From Micrasema longulum (Eukaryota; Arthropoda; Insecta; Trichoptera; Brachycentridae), in NCBI GenBank assembly GCA_022494885.1, contig JAGVSM010002913.1:62001-126000 (forward strand): a stretch of 64,000 bases of DNA, written 5' to 3'. Both the position numbers and the translations under genes were made by a program. Below the pieces are notes generated by a model, which was given only the letters and a program-made list of their open reading frames with translations, had not been told where the DNA came from and searched no databases. Positions 21,797 through 32,030 of the stretch are shown here, piece after piece. Within the stretch, counting starts at the first letter, position 1, and every line of letters starts with the position of its first letter.

Positions 21797-22412
21797 AAAC
21801 GGATAGTGGTTTGGCCGGATACCGGATACCAGATATCGGATATCCGGCAAGCATCAAAGCCGGATAGCCCGATATCCTGCTCCTTGTCTAATCAAACAAT
21901 ACAAACACCCCGGTACTCAAATTTTACTCATAGATAAAAACAAAAATTTAAATGTCCGTAAAACAAAAAGGAGTTAAAATATTTTTAATGATCACTAATT
22001 GATCAATGTGTTTGATATCAATAAGGTATATAATTGTATTAATTACATAATAATAATGATTTTGAGTAGTTTCACCGAGTGCGCTTCATTTTTTCACGCA
22101 AGTAATTGAAAAAAAAAATAATTGAAAACATTTTTCTTTAGCGTGTTAAATTATTTTTCTTTGGTGTAGGTATACTGAACACTGACGAACGGAATATAGT
22201 CAGTTTTTAAAATAACGAGACTTACTTCGTTTTTCACAAACACGGTTGATATCAATAAATCAATTTAGTGGTGTTGATTTCATTCATTTTTTGCAGTTAA
22301 ATGAATATTATGAATTTGCCGGATATTGAGCTACTAGCCGGTTACCGGCCAGATAGGCCAGATACCGGATAGTTAACGGATATCCGTTTCATCTCTATTG
22401 TACAGTATCTGT
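21789..22412. mobile_element. hAT-like non-autonomous element (GGATATCCGG-rich ends)
   Basis: Ends are inverted: left CAGTAGTGACGAAACGGATA, right (complement) CAATAGAGATGAAACGGATA. Subterminal regions are dense in CCGGATA and GGATATCC words. Ends of the type CAGxGATGxAACGGATA with CCGGATAxCCGG subterminal repeats resemble hAT elements I know from arthropods. An 8-bp target duplication could not be confirmed. The middle (21900-22310) is AT-rich. Confidence 0.5.
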
Positions 22413-22500
22413 TAGCTCCTTAAAAAATATCAAGCTTTGCTTTTTCTCTCCTGTAAACTTCGACAAATGCAGATTCGACAGTATACATAGGGACCGTCAA

Positions 22501-23242
22501 AATGCTATACAGGTCACTGTAACTTTGAAAAACTGAAAAGATCTGTCATTTTAGTGGTAAATATTTTAGATAAATACAATCCAATTTAATAAATAAATAT
22601 ACAATTAGTAATATTTTTTAAATACATTGTAAAAAACGTTAAAAAACATGGTAAAAAATTCTACAGAACCAATCAAACTAAAGAAATATGTACGAGTATA
22701 TTTTTTTTAACATAAATATCTGCAAATATTTCGCGATTTGCAATCCTTTTTTTATTGTTAAGGACAACCTAATTAATATTGTTTTTTTTTCTAAATGTAG
22801 CTAGTATAAAAATAATATGTCTATTTATTATACGTCACTGATTGCAACCAATTAAACTTTATACTAAAAATCAAAAATTAAATTACCTTTGACAATATTG
22901 TTTTCATGTACATTTGACATATTATGTGTTTGGTTAGTATAGTAGTAAATTTTTTACTGTCTTAGAACAGGATTCCTCTTTTTGATGATTGCATAATTAT
23001 ACGAATTAATACAGCACTCAAAATCAATTTTATACTACTGTAATGATTTAATGTATACATAATAAGATAAATAAAATAAAAATAAATTCATCGCTAAATT
23101 CTTGTAAAGCAAGGATTCTACTTAAAATTTCGATTGGAACTTCGCTATTTTTAAACCATAGAGAAAAAGTAGATATTCTTCGGTTATTAAAACTAGAAAA
23201 AAACATGTTTACAACAAATACGAGCTGTGATTTTAAACAGGC
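22501..23242. other. AT-rich DNA, no gene seen
   Basis: No gene or shared repeat recognised. The 75-codon minus frame (23048-23275) runs into the SINE head and is not credible. Confidence 0.45.
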
Positions 23243-23442
23243 GCCGCCGCCGTGGCGCAGTTTGTTAGACGGCAAACTGTGAAACCGGCGCGGCGTCGAA
23301 AAAAATTAAGAAAGATCTTTCCTCATTTGGTATGGGTTCTAAGGTGTATTTTTATACATTCCTTCCACATTCTCACCTTCTCACTTGCTGACAAGTCTCT
23401 AAATTGAGGCTTAGCGGGTTATTGTACTTATTTATTTTTCCA
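23243..23442 (+). mobile_element. SINE2 copy (tRNA-derived head)
   Basis: Head GCCGTGGCGCAGTTTGTTAG, then ACGGCAAACTGTGAAACCGG, which can form an anticodon arm with GTG in the loop (a His-type anticodon). A usable B box is not visible. The 3' end is TGACAAGTCTCTAAATTGAG and GCTTAGCGGGTTATT, as at 16560 and 31975. Confidence 0.65.
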
Positions 23443-23929
23443 TTAAAAAAAACATTATTATTTACAGGAATCTGAACGTTGGTGATAATAACCTGTCAAA
23501 AATACATCACAATTCAAACGTCAAAAGTCACAATAATCTTGTGCGTGTTTTTATATTACACCAATAACTTTAATTTATATTAAATATACAGTTGTTTTAC
23601 CCATTATGAAGATAAACGTCTCGATAAACGCGCCCTGAGGCTAAAAATTTCATCGATTAGGGAATTAAAAGTCATATAAATATTTTGTATAATTGCATTG
23701 CATTGAACACGATATCGTGACTTTAAATTTGCATCACTCCTAATGAGATCAAGGAACATGTTTAGATAACTTTTATAACTTGTGTTTAATTGATAATTAT
23801 ACTAATTTAAGTCGAGTAATCGAACTTATTTGGACAGGTCCTTTGCAGATAAAAATAAATTACAAAAATGAAATACATTATGGAAATATAATACGTTATA
23901 AAATATTATATGTATAGGTCCTAAGTTGG
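23443..23929. other. No gene seen
   Basis: AT-rich DNA without a recognised signal. Confidence 0.45.
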
Positions 23930-24460
23930 GTAACCTAGCAGTCTAAACGCTAAATATTGTTACAAAGGAGAGGGAAAACGTTTTTGAGAACGGAATATGT
24001 AAGTCTAGCCATTTACAGGCCTTATGACCTGTCATTGGCTAGTTTACGTGGCCACTTTACATACTGTGTAACATTTACCATTCTGTCTAGGTTTAAAAAT
24101 CCACATTTTCTCAACTTTTCCATATGTTGACATTTGTGAAGTAAAAGAGCTGAAACCTTTATCACGCGGGTGAGATTTACCCGGCTGAACCATTCCAACT
24201 ACTAGGCAACGCCTGAAAACATTTTAAAAATTATTATACTTCTTTTACCAGTTATTTTAATCAACAATGTTTTGCGTATTTCCAAATGACTGTAGACAAG
24301 CAGGATTTCTTTCCTAGGCAGTTATTTAGATTTGAATTTGTTGCAACAGAGAGGGAAAACATTTTTGAAAAGGGAATCTGATGCAATAAATTCAGATGTT
24401 AATAACTCCTCAGGGAGAAAATCTTGCCTATCTACAGACATTTGGATATACTCAAAACAT
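23930..24460. mobile_element. M-family element with a second start
   Basis: A full single-arm unit runs from ACAAAGGAGAGGGAAAACG to CAACAATGTTTTGCG (about 24280), with TGAAACCTTTATCACGCGGG in the middle. It continues through AGTTATTTAGATTTGAATTT, TTGCAACAGAGAGGG (24339) and an inverted piece ending AACTCCTCAGGGAG and ATATACTCAAAACATTG. The order shows that the outer edges of the family are TTGCAACAGAG and its complement. Confidence 0.7.
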
Positions 24461-24469
24461 TGTTGATTG

Positions 24470-24655
24470 ATTTTAAAGGTTGCTTTGTATTGCACTATTT
24501 CAATTTTTCTAGACTGGCACCTGTGCCGTAAGACTAACACCTTACTTTCATGTACCATATGATAAAAAAAACGCTGGATTTGGTTTACCAATGCTGTGCT
24601 CCATACACCACTGGGTGCGGAAACAGGAGTGATGATGATGATGATGACAATATGT
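24470..24655 (+). mobile_element. SINE1, 5'-truncated
   Basis: Contains CTAGACTGGCACCTGTGCCG, AAGACTAACACCTTACTTTC, TTTGGTTTACCAATGCTGTG, CACCACTGGGTGCGGAAAC and a (ATG)n tail at 24631-24651. The minus frame 24322-24591 is an artefact. Confidence 0.7.
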
Positions 24656-25629
24656 CAAAATGGACAAAAAAAAATTATATCTTCTAATTGTATTTATTAC
24701 ATTTGTCTTCACTCATTACCTAACATTTTCGATTTATTTACGTAATCTTGTAATTAATGATCGATTTTAAAAACATATTTACTGTATCTTTTCAAAATAA
24801 AAATAGAGGATCACACGGGTAAGGTTAGTGTTTCGAATATTTAAAACCAAGGTGTTTTAAAAACGGATGAGCATGACTTGTTTATTTGGAGATAGTTAAT
24901 TTTACTCATACGTGATTAATGATCTTGAATAATATTTTTATAACCCAAATTATTTTTTTAAGTTGCGCAAATTATACATTTCTTATGCGCATTTAACCTT
25001 TTAAGAAACGATTCCAAATAATTTAAGTACATGGCGAATTGGACTAACCTGCTTAAAGCGATTTGATGATATATGCGAACTACCTACACATACATATATG
25101 TTAATACGTAGTTGAGGAGAACGTCTTGGATTATTTATTAATAAATACCAGTAGTTATATCAAAGCCGGTCTTGAGATTGCATTAATTGATTAAATAAGT
25201 ATTAAGGCTATTAAGGATGTGTGAGATATTAAATAAATCGAATGTTGCTCCATTTTGTATGTCAAATGTTTTCCCTTGACATTTAGTCGTGTCGTGTAAT
25301 TAACGTTTTATTTATTTGTATTTCGGTTTGATCAATAATTTGTTCTCCGGAAATGATGCCACTAAAGAAATAACTACGTTTTATTAAAAAAACATATAAA
25401 CAGTTATTCAAATACCCACGTATCTACCAGTTCGACTTCTTAAATATTGTTATTTGAGAAGTAAAAACGATTTTTTTTAATTGATTTATTTTTACCAATT
25501 TCTTACACCATTATTTTTTGTCCCACTGATATCCACAATGATAATGAATTAGCTGTTTGTACTGCAACCGATTTCTCTAACTTTTATCGTAAATAAAAAC
25601 ATAAATATAAAGATTGACGTATTTAAACA
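24656..25629. other. AT-rich DNA, no gene seen
   Basis: No coding signal or shared repeat recognised. Confidence 0.45.
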
Positions 25630-25840
25630 AAGATAAAAACGTTTAAGAGGATATGGAATTCGAGGCATTAACAGGATTCATCTATTTGTTGATTTTTGTG
25701 AAGTAAAAAACCAGTCGATGACAGGTGATAAGACCTTTAACTGTCTATACTTCCATAGACACTTCTCTAAAGTTATCTTCTTCTCTGTTGTAATATGTAA
25801 ATCTTAATAACTACCTAGGAGGAGAAATCCAGTCATGGTC
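25630..25840. mobile_element. M-family degraded palindrome
   Basis: Short inverted pieces of the M family: AAGAGGATATGGAATTCGAG on the left, TTTGTGAAGTAAAAAACCAG in the middle, then TGACAGGTGATAAGACC, CTATACTTCCATAGACACTT and CTTCTCTGTTGTAATATG on the right. Much of both arms has been lost. Confidence 0.6.
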
Positions 25841-27139
25841 TCATACATGGTCAATATAGTGCAGGCAATTGGTAAAATATACCAAAGTAGGGAACAAAAT
25901 GCCGAACACTCCTCTAGTGGAACGGAATGCTTGTTGACTACTGCCAACAGGCCGGCTTCTCCTGAAGAGTTTTAAGTAGTTTCCTCTCCACATGAGCAAA
26001 TGCTGAGAAGTTTCCGATCGGTCCACATAAGTATATCCCTCCTGATCCCAACAGTTTAGATAAATTTAAATAAATTTTATTGCAGAAAAATCCACCTTTT
26101 TGTATTTAAACCTTATACATTATGAGCAAGGTAAATAATAAAGCCACTCCCATATAAATTTATTTTTTTTAAAGTCATGGTCTACGAAATTTTTGGAAAA
26201 CTCAATTTGTTGACATAATATAAATCTAAATAAAGTTCAGAAGAAGCTATATAAGGTCATCAATCGAAAATAAGAGCTATTCCATATTGTGTTTATTCTT
26301 TTACAGTTGTTTGTATTCTTAAAAAAAAATCTCACTGGGATGTCCCGTGCCGAAGGAAAAAATTAACATCGTTTTGATACATTCCCTAAATACGTACATA
26401 GTAAACCAAATCTTACTTCTACTTTTATCTTATAACTAACACTACAAATATTTTTTGGCCCTATACACTCCTCATCATAGGGTTAATAAATTCAAAATTT
26501 TCAAAACAAGCAAAGGGATTCTCAGTAGGTAAATAAAATATTGATTATAAATATTTTATGTATCGATTGTAACAATAATTGCATTAGCGAGCTGAAATGT
26601 ACTTAACAATAATCTATCTCCCAAAACAATGCTACCAAAAACCACGCAAATTAAACAGACATTTGAAATATCTCGGTAAAAAAGCGATTAAAACGAATAG
26701 GAAAAAAATCTGTAATTTAAAATAACAACAGTAAGCTTTTGGCAACAGTAAAAGGCTAGAAAATTTGGCCCTTTAGGCTTAATCTAGTCAGCTCTACGGG
26801 TTTTAATTAGTATGTCTTTTTGGCATCATTAAATCGGCTCTACGAACCTCAGTTAATCGGTTTTTCGGGCCTCGGTGAATTAGGATCTCAAATGCGGTAT
26901 ATAAGTTATCCATAAAACAAATTAAAATCAATATTCACATACTTAAAAAGCACCCTTGAGGAAATATACTGTAAAAATGGCGCTGTATTAGTTATCCATA
27001 AAAATAATAAAAGCCACATTTTATCTAGGATCACCCTAATTTTTTTTTTCACTGTGATAAAAATTTTTTTTTTTTGGCATTTATATTTATTATTTATTTA
27101 TTCATTGTAAATAAAATTTGTAAACATATTTTAATGTAT
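25841..27139. other. Unrecognised; one 61-codon frame and AT-rich DNA
   Basis: A minus-strand frame (25841-26026) of mixed composition reads MDRSETSQHLLMWRGNYLKL; no family recognised. Around 26776-26880 a degenerate motif, TCGGCTCTACG and TCGGTTTTTCGGGCCTCGG, recurs three times or so. The rest is AT-rich. Confidence 0.35.
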
Positions 27140-27205
27140 ATGTCTAGACTTCCGTATCTTTTCTGAAAAATGTTTTCCCCCTCCGTTGAAACTTCAACCT
27201 AAGAT
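27140..27205 (-). mobile_element. M-family terminal fragment
   Basis: GTCTAGACTTCCGTATC, then GAAAAATGTTTTCCCCCTCC and GTTGAAA match the M-family end in reverse. A run of nine or ten G follows at about 27222. Confidence 0.6.
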
Positions 27206-27735
27206 ATAGTATTTTTCTTTTGGGGGGGGGTATGAAACGGATTCCCTATCCTGTAAATGACTTTTCTTTGAGCTATACCTAGGTATTGTGCTGTTTTCTT
27301 CATTTAAAGAAAATTCTAAATGCCAATTTTATATTTTATCGTAGTTAAAAACCGTGTAAAATAATGATTATAATGATGAATGCAATTAGTTGGATAAAAT
27401 TGCTTGAGAAATTTCACGCTTATTTAAAACAAACACCAACTAACCGAACCGTTAAAAATCTTGCCTTTCTTATATGCGAGTAACAACGCAAGAGCAGTAA
27501 AGAGTTTGTCTTTGGTGAAAACATTAGTAAAAAATCTCTAAAATTTGTAGTAGGTATTAAATTATGTGTACGGACGGTTCCTTAGAACAAGCATTAGCCA
27601 CATAGGAACCGATAGATCCTTGCAAGACTTGTAAGACGTATACACTACGTGTTCTGCTTTACCGCACTGCTTCGCTTGTTTGAATTAAGAACATTGGTTT
27701 GTAATTTTGCATTTGTGATTTAAAAAAATATATAA
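27206..27735. other. No gene seen
   Basis: AT-rich, with a poly-G run near 27222-27231. No gene recognised. Confidence 0.45.
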
Positions 27736-28090
27736 AATAAAAAATACAGTTCTGAGTGTGAAGAAGATCCGGAACCCTGGACGAGCGATTTTGACTGGAT
27801 GGCTACTTTCAGGTGAAAATCCTAAAATAGGAAATAGTGCGGAAATTTTTCCAACTTGTAGTGTAGTGGTTGGTTTGATTCCTGGAAGGGTGACCGTGAA
27901 ATATTTGTAATAAAAGTGGTTTTCTGTACAGCAATATTTCAATGTTACTAGACTGACACCTGACGCGTAAAACTGATTACCTTACCTTCCATGTTACAAA
28001 AATGATCTAGGTACGCTGCAATTTAAGTGCTAATGCAAAGCCCTATGCGCCACTAGGATAGTTAAGAGAATTGGTGACGATGATGAAATT
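27736..28090 (+). mobile_element. SINE1 with 5' extension
   Basis: The 5' part reads CCGGAACCCTGGACGAGCG, TTTTGACTGGATGGCTACTT and TCAGGTGAAAATCCT, shared with 50745-50830. Then a decayed tRNA-like part (TAGTGTAGTGGTTGG), the SINE1 body (CTAGACTGACACCTGACGCG, GATTACCTTACCTTCCATG, AGGTACGCTGCAATTT) and a short GATGATG tail at 28079. The minus-strand 85-codon frame is an artefact. Confidence 0.65.
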
Positions 28091-28461
28091 CTTACGTAAT
28101 ATCATTAGATTTATATTAAAAACGGTCAACAAAAATATTATAGGTATTAATTATTTTTTTAATCATTTTGAAATTGGGTTTTCAGTTTTCATCGCAGAAC
28201 ATTTAAACAATTCGGAGAAAAAATACAAAAACGTGCATCTTTATAAAATGTTTCATACTTAAACATTAGCAGCAAGTTTTTGTACCTATATATGCGAAAC
28301 AGCAGCAATGCTAATGCCATTAACATTAGCACTGAAATTTCACTTGTTATGTTTTACTTATAATGCGTTTGAAAAATTTCACCTAGTATGAAGTAAAAAA
28401 TTTATCAAATAAAATAGTAAACTTCAGTCAAGCGGTATCTGATATTCCATTCAATTTACTG
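28091..28461. other. No gene seen
   Basis: AT-rich; the 63-codon frame at 28071-28262 begins in the SINE tail and is not credible. Confidence 0.45.
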
Positions 28462-28815
28462 TTAAGGGGTTAGGTGTAGTCAGAGGCGTTAAAGAAATAA
28501 AGATTTTTGAAGTCGCCTTTGTCGCCTTGGTCGCCATTTTGCTCAAAAAGTTTCTATTAAGCACAAGATGAACTATTATATTGATTTAAGATTAACCATT
28601 AAGAAGTTTTTTGTACTGATAGTCACATTGTGATACTATTAGAAAGATATTTAGCTGATAACTTGGTCCAGAATTGGGATTTTTATTTTAATTTTTCTTG
28701 AAAATGACTTGAAATGCAATGTTAATACGTGATATTATTAAAACATTACACAGTTTTTAAAAAATCTTGAAAATGTTTGTTTTTTTCACGTCTCTGACTT
28801 CACCTAACCCCTTAA
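28462..28815. mobile_element. MITE flanked by TTAA (piggyBac-like target)
   Basis: Both ends carry TTAA followed by GGGGTTAGGTG(T/A)AGTCAG (left 28462; right, in complement, ending 28815). Similarity continues inward for about 50 bp with AAAGATTTTTGAAG-like sequence. TTAA at both ends is the piggyBac target rule. Inside, GTCGCC recurs three times at 28513-28536. Non-coding, 354 bp. Confidence 0.75.
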
Positions 28816-29180
28816 GTTTAATTGTTTTTATCTCACAAAACCGAGAGATTGGTTCATTATTCCGTTAATTAAAGTTTGCTATCGTGAAATGCAAAACAGC
28901 GTAGATTAAGTTATAAAGGATATTCAAAGACTGTGTCGGTCAAGATTAATTGTAGTCGAGTCGTGACTGCACTATGGACACATGGACAATATGTAAGTGC
29001 CTGTCCGACGTATTGGGGTCAGAATTAAACAAAATATGATTATTTCAATTCGGCAAGCAATACAAGGCCTCAGGCTAATTTGATAGTTAAAGCAAAAACG
29101 CTAATACATGAAATGAGCATGGATTAAATAACCAATAAATTTTCATAGTAAACTTACATACTTACTTATCGGGTCCGGAC
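28816..29180. other. No gene seen
   Basis: Mixed AT-rich DNA without a recognised signal. Confidence 0.45.
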
Positions 29181-29181
29181 T

Positions 29182-29502
29182 TCAGACCTTGCCACTGTAA
29201 TGTGCAGCGACAGATATCGCCTTGTCCGTGGCCAATCTCAAATCATCCTCTTTGCAAGTTAACTGCATTTGTGGACCCCGCAGCAGATGAGGATCATCCA
29301 GCACCTCCCCACGATCGCAGCGCGTGTCATCTTCCCCCAGAAAATACCACCTCTTTTGATTATATTCTACCCCTACCCCCAGTCTGCTAAAGCTTTCCAC
29401 GCAGAGAAGTCCAAACTGTGGACCAAAGTGATTTTCATAAAATGGCGCGATGTAAATTATCCATAGGGATAATAATAATTTAATTGAAGTTGTCACGAAC
29501 AT
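29182..29502 (-). CDS. Unrecognised 106-codon ORF, protein-like composition
   Basis: From an ATG at 29502 to a TGA, the frame reads a hydrophobic start (IKLLLSLWIIYIAPFY) and then a well-mixed sequence including WYFLGEDDTRCDRGEVLDD, PHLLRGPQMQLTCKEDDL and RLATDKAISVAAHYSGKV. The block 29200-29450 is clearly less AT-rich than its flanks. The amino-acid mix is that of a real protein, but I cannot name a family; the C-terminal phrase may belong to a mobile-element protein. AAATGGCGCNNTGTA and TTATCCAT at its 5' edge recur at about 26975, which favours a repeat origin. Confidence 0.3.
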   Translation of the reverse strand: MFVTTSIKLLLSLWIIYIAPFYENHFGPQFGLLCVESFSRLGVGVEYNQKRWYFLGEDDTRCDRGEVLDDPHLLRGPQMQLTCKEDDLRLATDKAISVAAHYSGKV

Positions 29503-29559
29503 TATTGTAACCTAATAAAAGTAAGACAGTATAATATTATCTGCAAATTGAACAAGTGT

Positions 29560-29748
29560 TTTCAACTCGATGGTTTGATTTTAAAGTTCGTTTAAAATGC
29601 AATATTTCATTTTCTATGGCATCTGAAGCACAGAACTGATCACCTTACCTTCATGTAAAAGACGGTTGAAATACGCTGCATTTGGTAAACCAATGCAGTG
29701 CCGTATGCATCATTGTATGCGGAAAGGGGAATGATGAATGATGATGAT
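29560..29748 (+). mobile_element. SINE1, 5'-truncated
   Basis: Has GCAATATTTCATTTTCTATG, GATCACCTTACCTTCATGTA, AAACCAATGCAGTGCCGTAT and a GATGAATGATGATGATG tail. The head is missing or decayed. Confidence 0.7.
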
Positions 29749-29960
29749 GTGCAAAATATTATTTTCCATGTCCAGGCGGATGAAGAATACAGTTCTGTTC
29801 ATATTTATAAAGTAAAGGTATATTTTGTTAATAGTTAAAAGGACCCGTAGGCTTCTAACCCGTTTTTAAAACAAGCAATAAATACAAATATGTATAAATA
29901 ATTAAAAAATATTATTTTTCATGTTCTAATGTCAATTTGAAATAAATATTCATTAACATT

Positions 29961-30183
29961 TTGTATCCCGGAGCTGTGTATACACGTGATTATATAACCA
30001 CGCGTTGTGTCCCGGTCCCGTGTTTTCACGTGGTTTACCAGCTGTCTAAAAAAGTGGATTTTATTGGCATCTGGTGACTTTTATTAGTAATTTTTCGTTG
30101 CTGGTAAACAACGTAACAACACGGGACCGGGACACAACGCGTGGTTATTATAATCACGTGTGTACAAGGCTTCGGGATATAAA
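29961..30183. repeat. GC-rich foldback, arms about 83 bp
   Basis: Left arm 29961-30042, right arm about 30100-30183, about 90% alike by eye. Shared words are CACGTGATTATATAACCACG, CGTTGTGTCCCGGTCCCGTG and TTTACCAGC. The centre of about 55 bp is AT-rich. The minus frame 30084-30266 is not a gene. Confidence 0.8.
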
Positions 30184-30454
30184 GCACAAAAAAGGAGTGA
30201 GACCTGTATATGTGCGAACATTGAAATGTGGCTCTCCATAAAGGCCAATGTCGGCAAAACTATCATACAAAAATGAGTTATTAAATTGTTTAAAATGAAT
30301 ATGAGTTTAAATTAATTTAATCTAGTATTTTCATAATTATGTCACTTTTAAGAAAAACTTCCAAATGCATGAAATTTCACGAAAATGGGCCGGGCACAGG
30401 GTACATTCTAAGTGTATTCGGCCGGTGTTCAAAGTGTTAAACTAAACTGTATAT

Positions 30455-31290
30455 AATTTATGTGTCAATGATTTGTAATGTTTTCGATGAAGAAAGGAGA
30501 TTCATATTTGCAGATAACACCGCACTAGTCACTTCCAATAAAAAAAACTTTAGAATCTCAAGGTATACTGCAAAATGATCGTAATGAATTGTTGAAGTAA
30601 GCTTATGACTATGGTCTTAATTTAAATGCAAAAAAAACTAACATAAAATCTTCACATGCAAAAAAATATGTTTTGCCTAATATTATTGCTCATTGCACAA
30701 ATTGTTTACACGATGGTATCTCTTACATATGTAACTGCAAACTTATAGCACGTATAAAGGAGTACAAGTATTTAGGTATTTTTATAGATCATAATTTTAA
30801 ATGGGATTGTCAAATATTTCAACTTTGTGATCGATTGCTGACTCTTGTGAGTACTATTTAAAAGTTATTATTTATTTTACATTCAACTAAAATTAATATT
30901 AAAATGATCTAGGGTCTGTGGTACTCTGTAGTTACAAGAATTGTACCAGCAGAGATTTACATATAAAGAAGTGATAAAGTTATCCTGTACAAAACACTTA
31001 AAACTCTGCTAGTTCGAGGATTTGCATAATTTTAAAACAATTTAATAGAAATAATTTCAAAATTCCTCTCAAACATAACCATAATACACGCTTCATGTAT
31101 AATGATGGTTTAGTGGTACCAAAAATATGTAATAATTATAGTTGTAGAACTCTTAATAATTGAGTATATAGTATTTTCAATTTATTGCCAAATGAACAAA
31201 CAATATAACAAGAGGAAAATAAGAGAGTGGCTACTCGGTCGAAATTTTATATACAAATAGTTATTATACCAGCTTATGTGTAATTTCTTT
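30455..31290 (+). mobile_element. LINE reverse-transcriptase remnant (Jockey/CR1-like)
   Basis: Frames give RRFIFADNTALVTS, the RT catalytic box (normally YADDT; here FADNT, so the second Asp is lost), then ARIKEYKYLGIFIDHNF and KWDCQI, a strong match to the conserved YLGxxIDxxLxWxxHI block. Later TRFMYNDGLVVPKICNN and FNLLPNEQT follow the YNTRxxxxLVVPR...LFNSLP end. Stops and frameshifts interrupt it. A 62-codon open piece at 30673-30861 lies within it. Confidence 0.7.
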
Positions 31291-31389
31291 TTTTTTAAAA
31301 CTTATTTTCTTTCTTGTCATTCAATAAGACATCTAAGATTTTTTAATTTAATAAAATAAGCTTACAAACGAGAAAATAACTTGATCAAA

Positions 31390-31830
31390 AGTCCGGTTTG
31401 GAGCATACTATTGCATGGTAGCGAAATGTGGACTATCGGACTGTCAAAAAGGGGCGGATGGAGGCGTTCGAGATGTGGTGCTACAGGCGCATGTTGGGGA
31501 TTCATCTGTCGGAACGGTTGGGAGCGCCGAGGTATTAAACAGAGCTGGAGAGTCTAGATGCTTGCTTAATAAAGTTGCACAACAGCCAAATGGATAGGCC
31601 ATAACATAAGACACCCAGGCCTGTTTCTTACGATTGCGGAGGGCATGTGCGAAGGCACAAATGAGAGAGGACGACCCTGTTTCAGCTACATGGACCAGAT
31701 TATCTCCGGCATGCGTTGTTGCGGGTATGCCGAGTTGAAGAGACAAGCGGAGGATAGAAACGGGCGGAGACTGACCATGCAAGAATTGAACCAATCGCGC
31801 AGATTATGACCCGAGAAGAAGATTTAAAAA
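31390..31830 (+). mobile_element. RTE-type LINE C-terminal fragment
   Basis: Plus frame: LLHGSEMWTIGLSKRGRMEA then FEMWCYRRMLGIHLSERLGA. The LLYGxExWTL and LEAFEMWCYRRML blocks are diagnostic of RTE pol C-termini. Later GRRLTMQELNQSRRL and a GAGAAGAAGATTT end match the 3' end. In-frame stops show decay. The 116-codon minus frame (31444-31794) is a shadow. Confidence 0.7.
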
Positions 31831-31967
31831 AAAAGAAAAAAGAAAAACATTTTATTTGTATCTTTCCAGCTGTTAAATATATAATATACTGTATTTATAA
31901 ACTTAGGTAATATTTTATATAATTATATTATATAGTATCTATTATATTATATAGTATTAATATAAAA

Positions 31968-32030
31968 CTCCTCCAACAAGCCACAAAAAGTGGCTTAGTG
32001 GGATTTAAGTGACTAATAAAAATAAATTAA
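31968..32030 (+). mobile_element. SINE2 3'-end fragment
   Basis: ACAAGCCACAAAAAGTGGC, TTAGTGGGATTTA form the same hairpin-plus-GGG end as at 16565 and 23390. Confidence 0.4.

Larger units (their letters stand above)
21373..22500. mobile_element. Outer inverted-repeat element with nested insertions
   Basis: The left terminus (21373-21482, with TTTACAGGAGAGAAAAA and CAAAGCTTGATAG) is mirrored at 22400-22500 (AAATATCAAGCTTTGC, TTTTTCTCTCCTGTAAAC). The arms are about 100 bp and diverged. The interior holds two further inverted-repeat units (21474-21796 and about 21789-22412), so the locus is at least three layers deep. Non-coding. Confidence 0.7.

Noticed and set aside
31444..31794. 116-codon minus-strand ORF
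   Set aside because: It is antisense to an RTE C-terminal region whose plus-strand motifs are clear.
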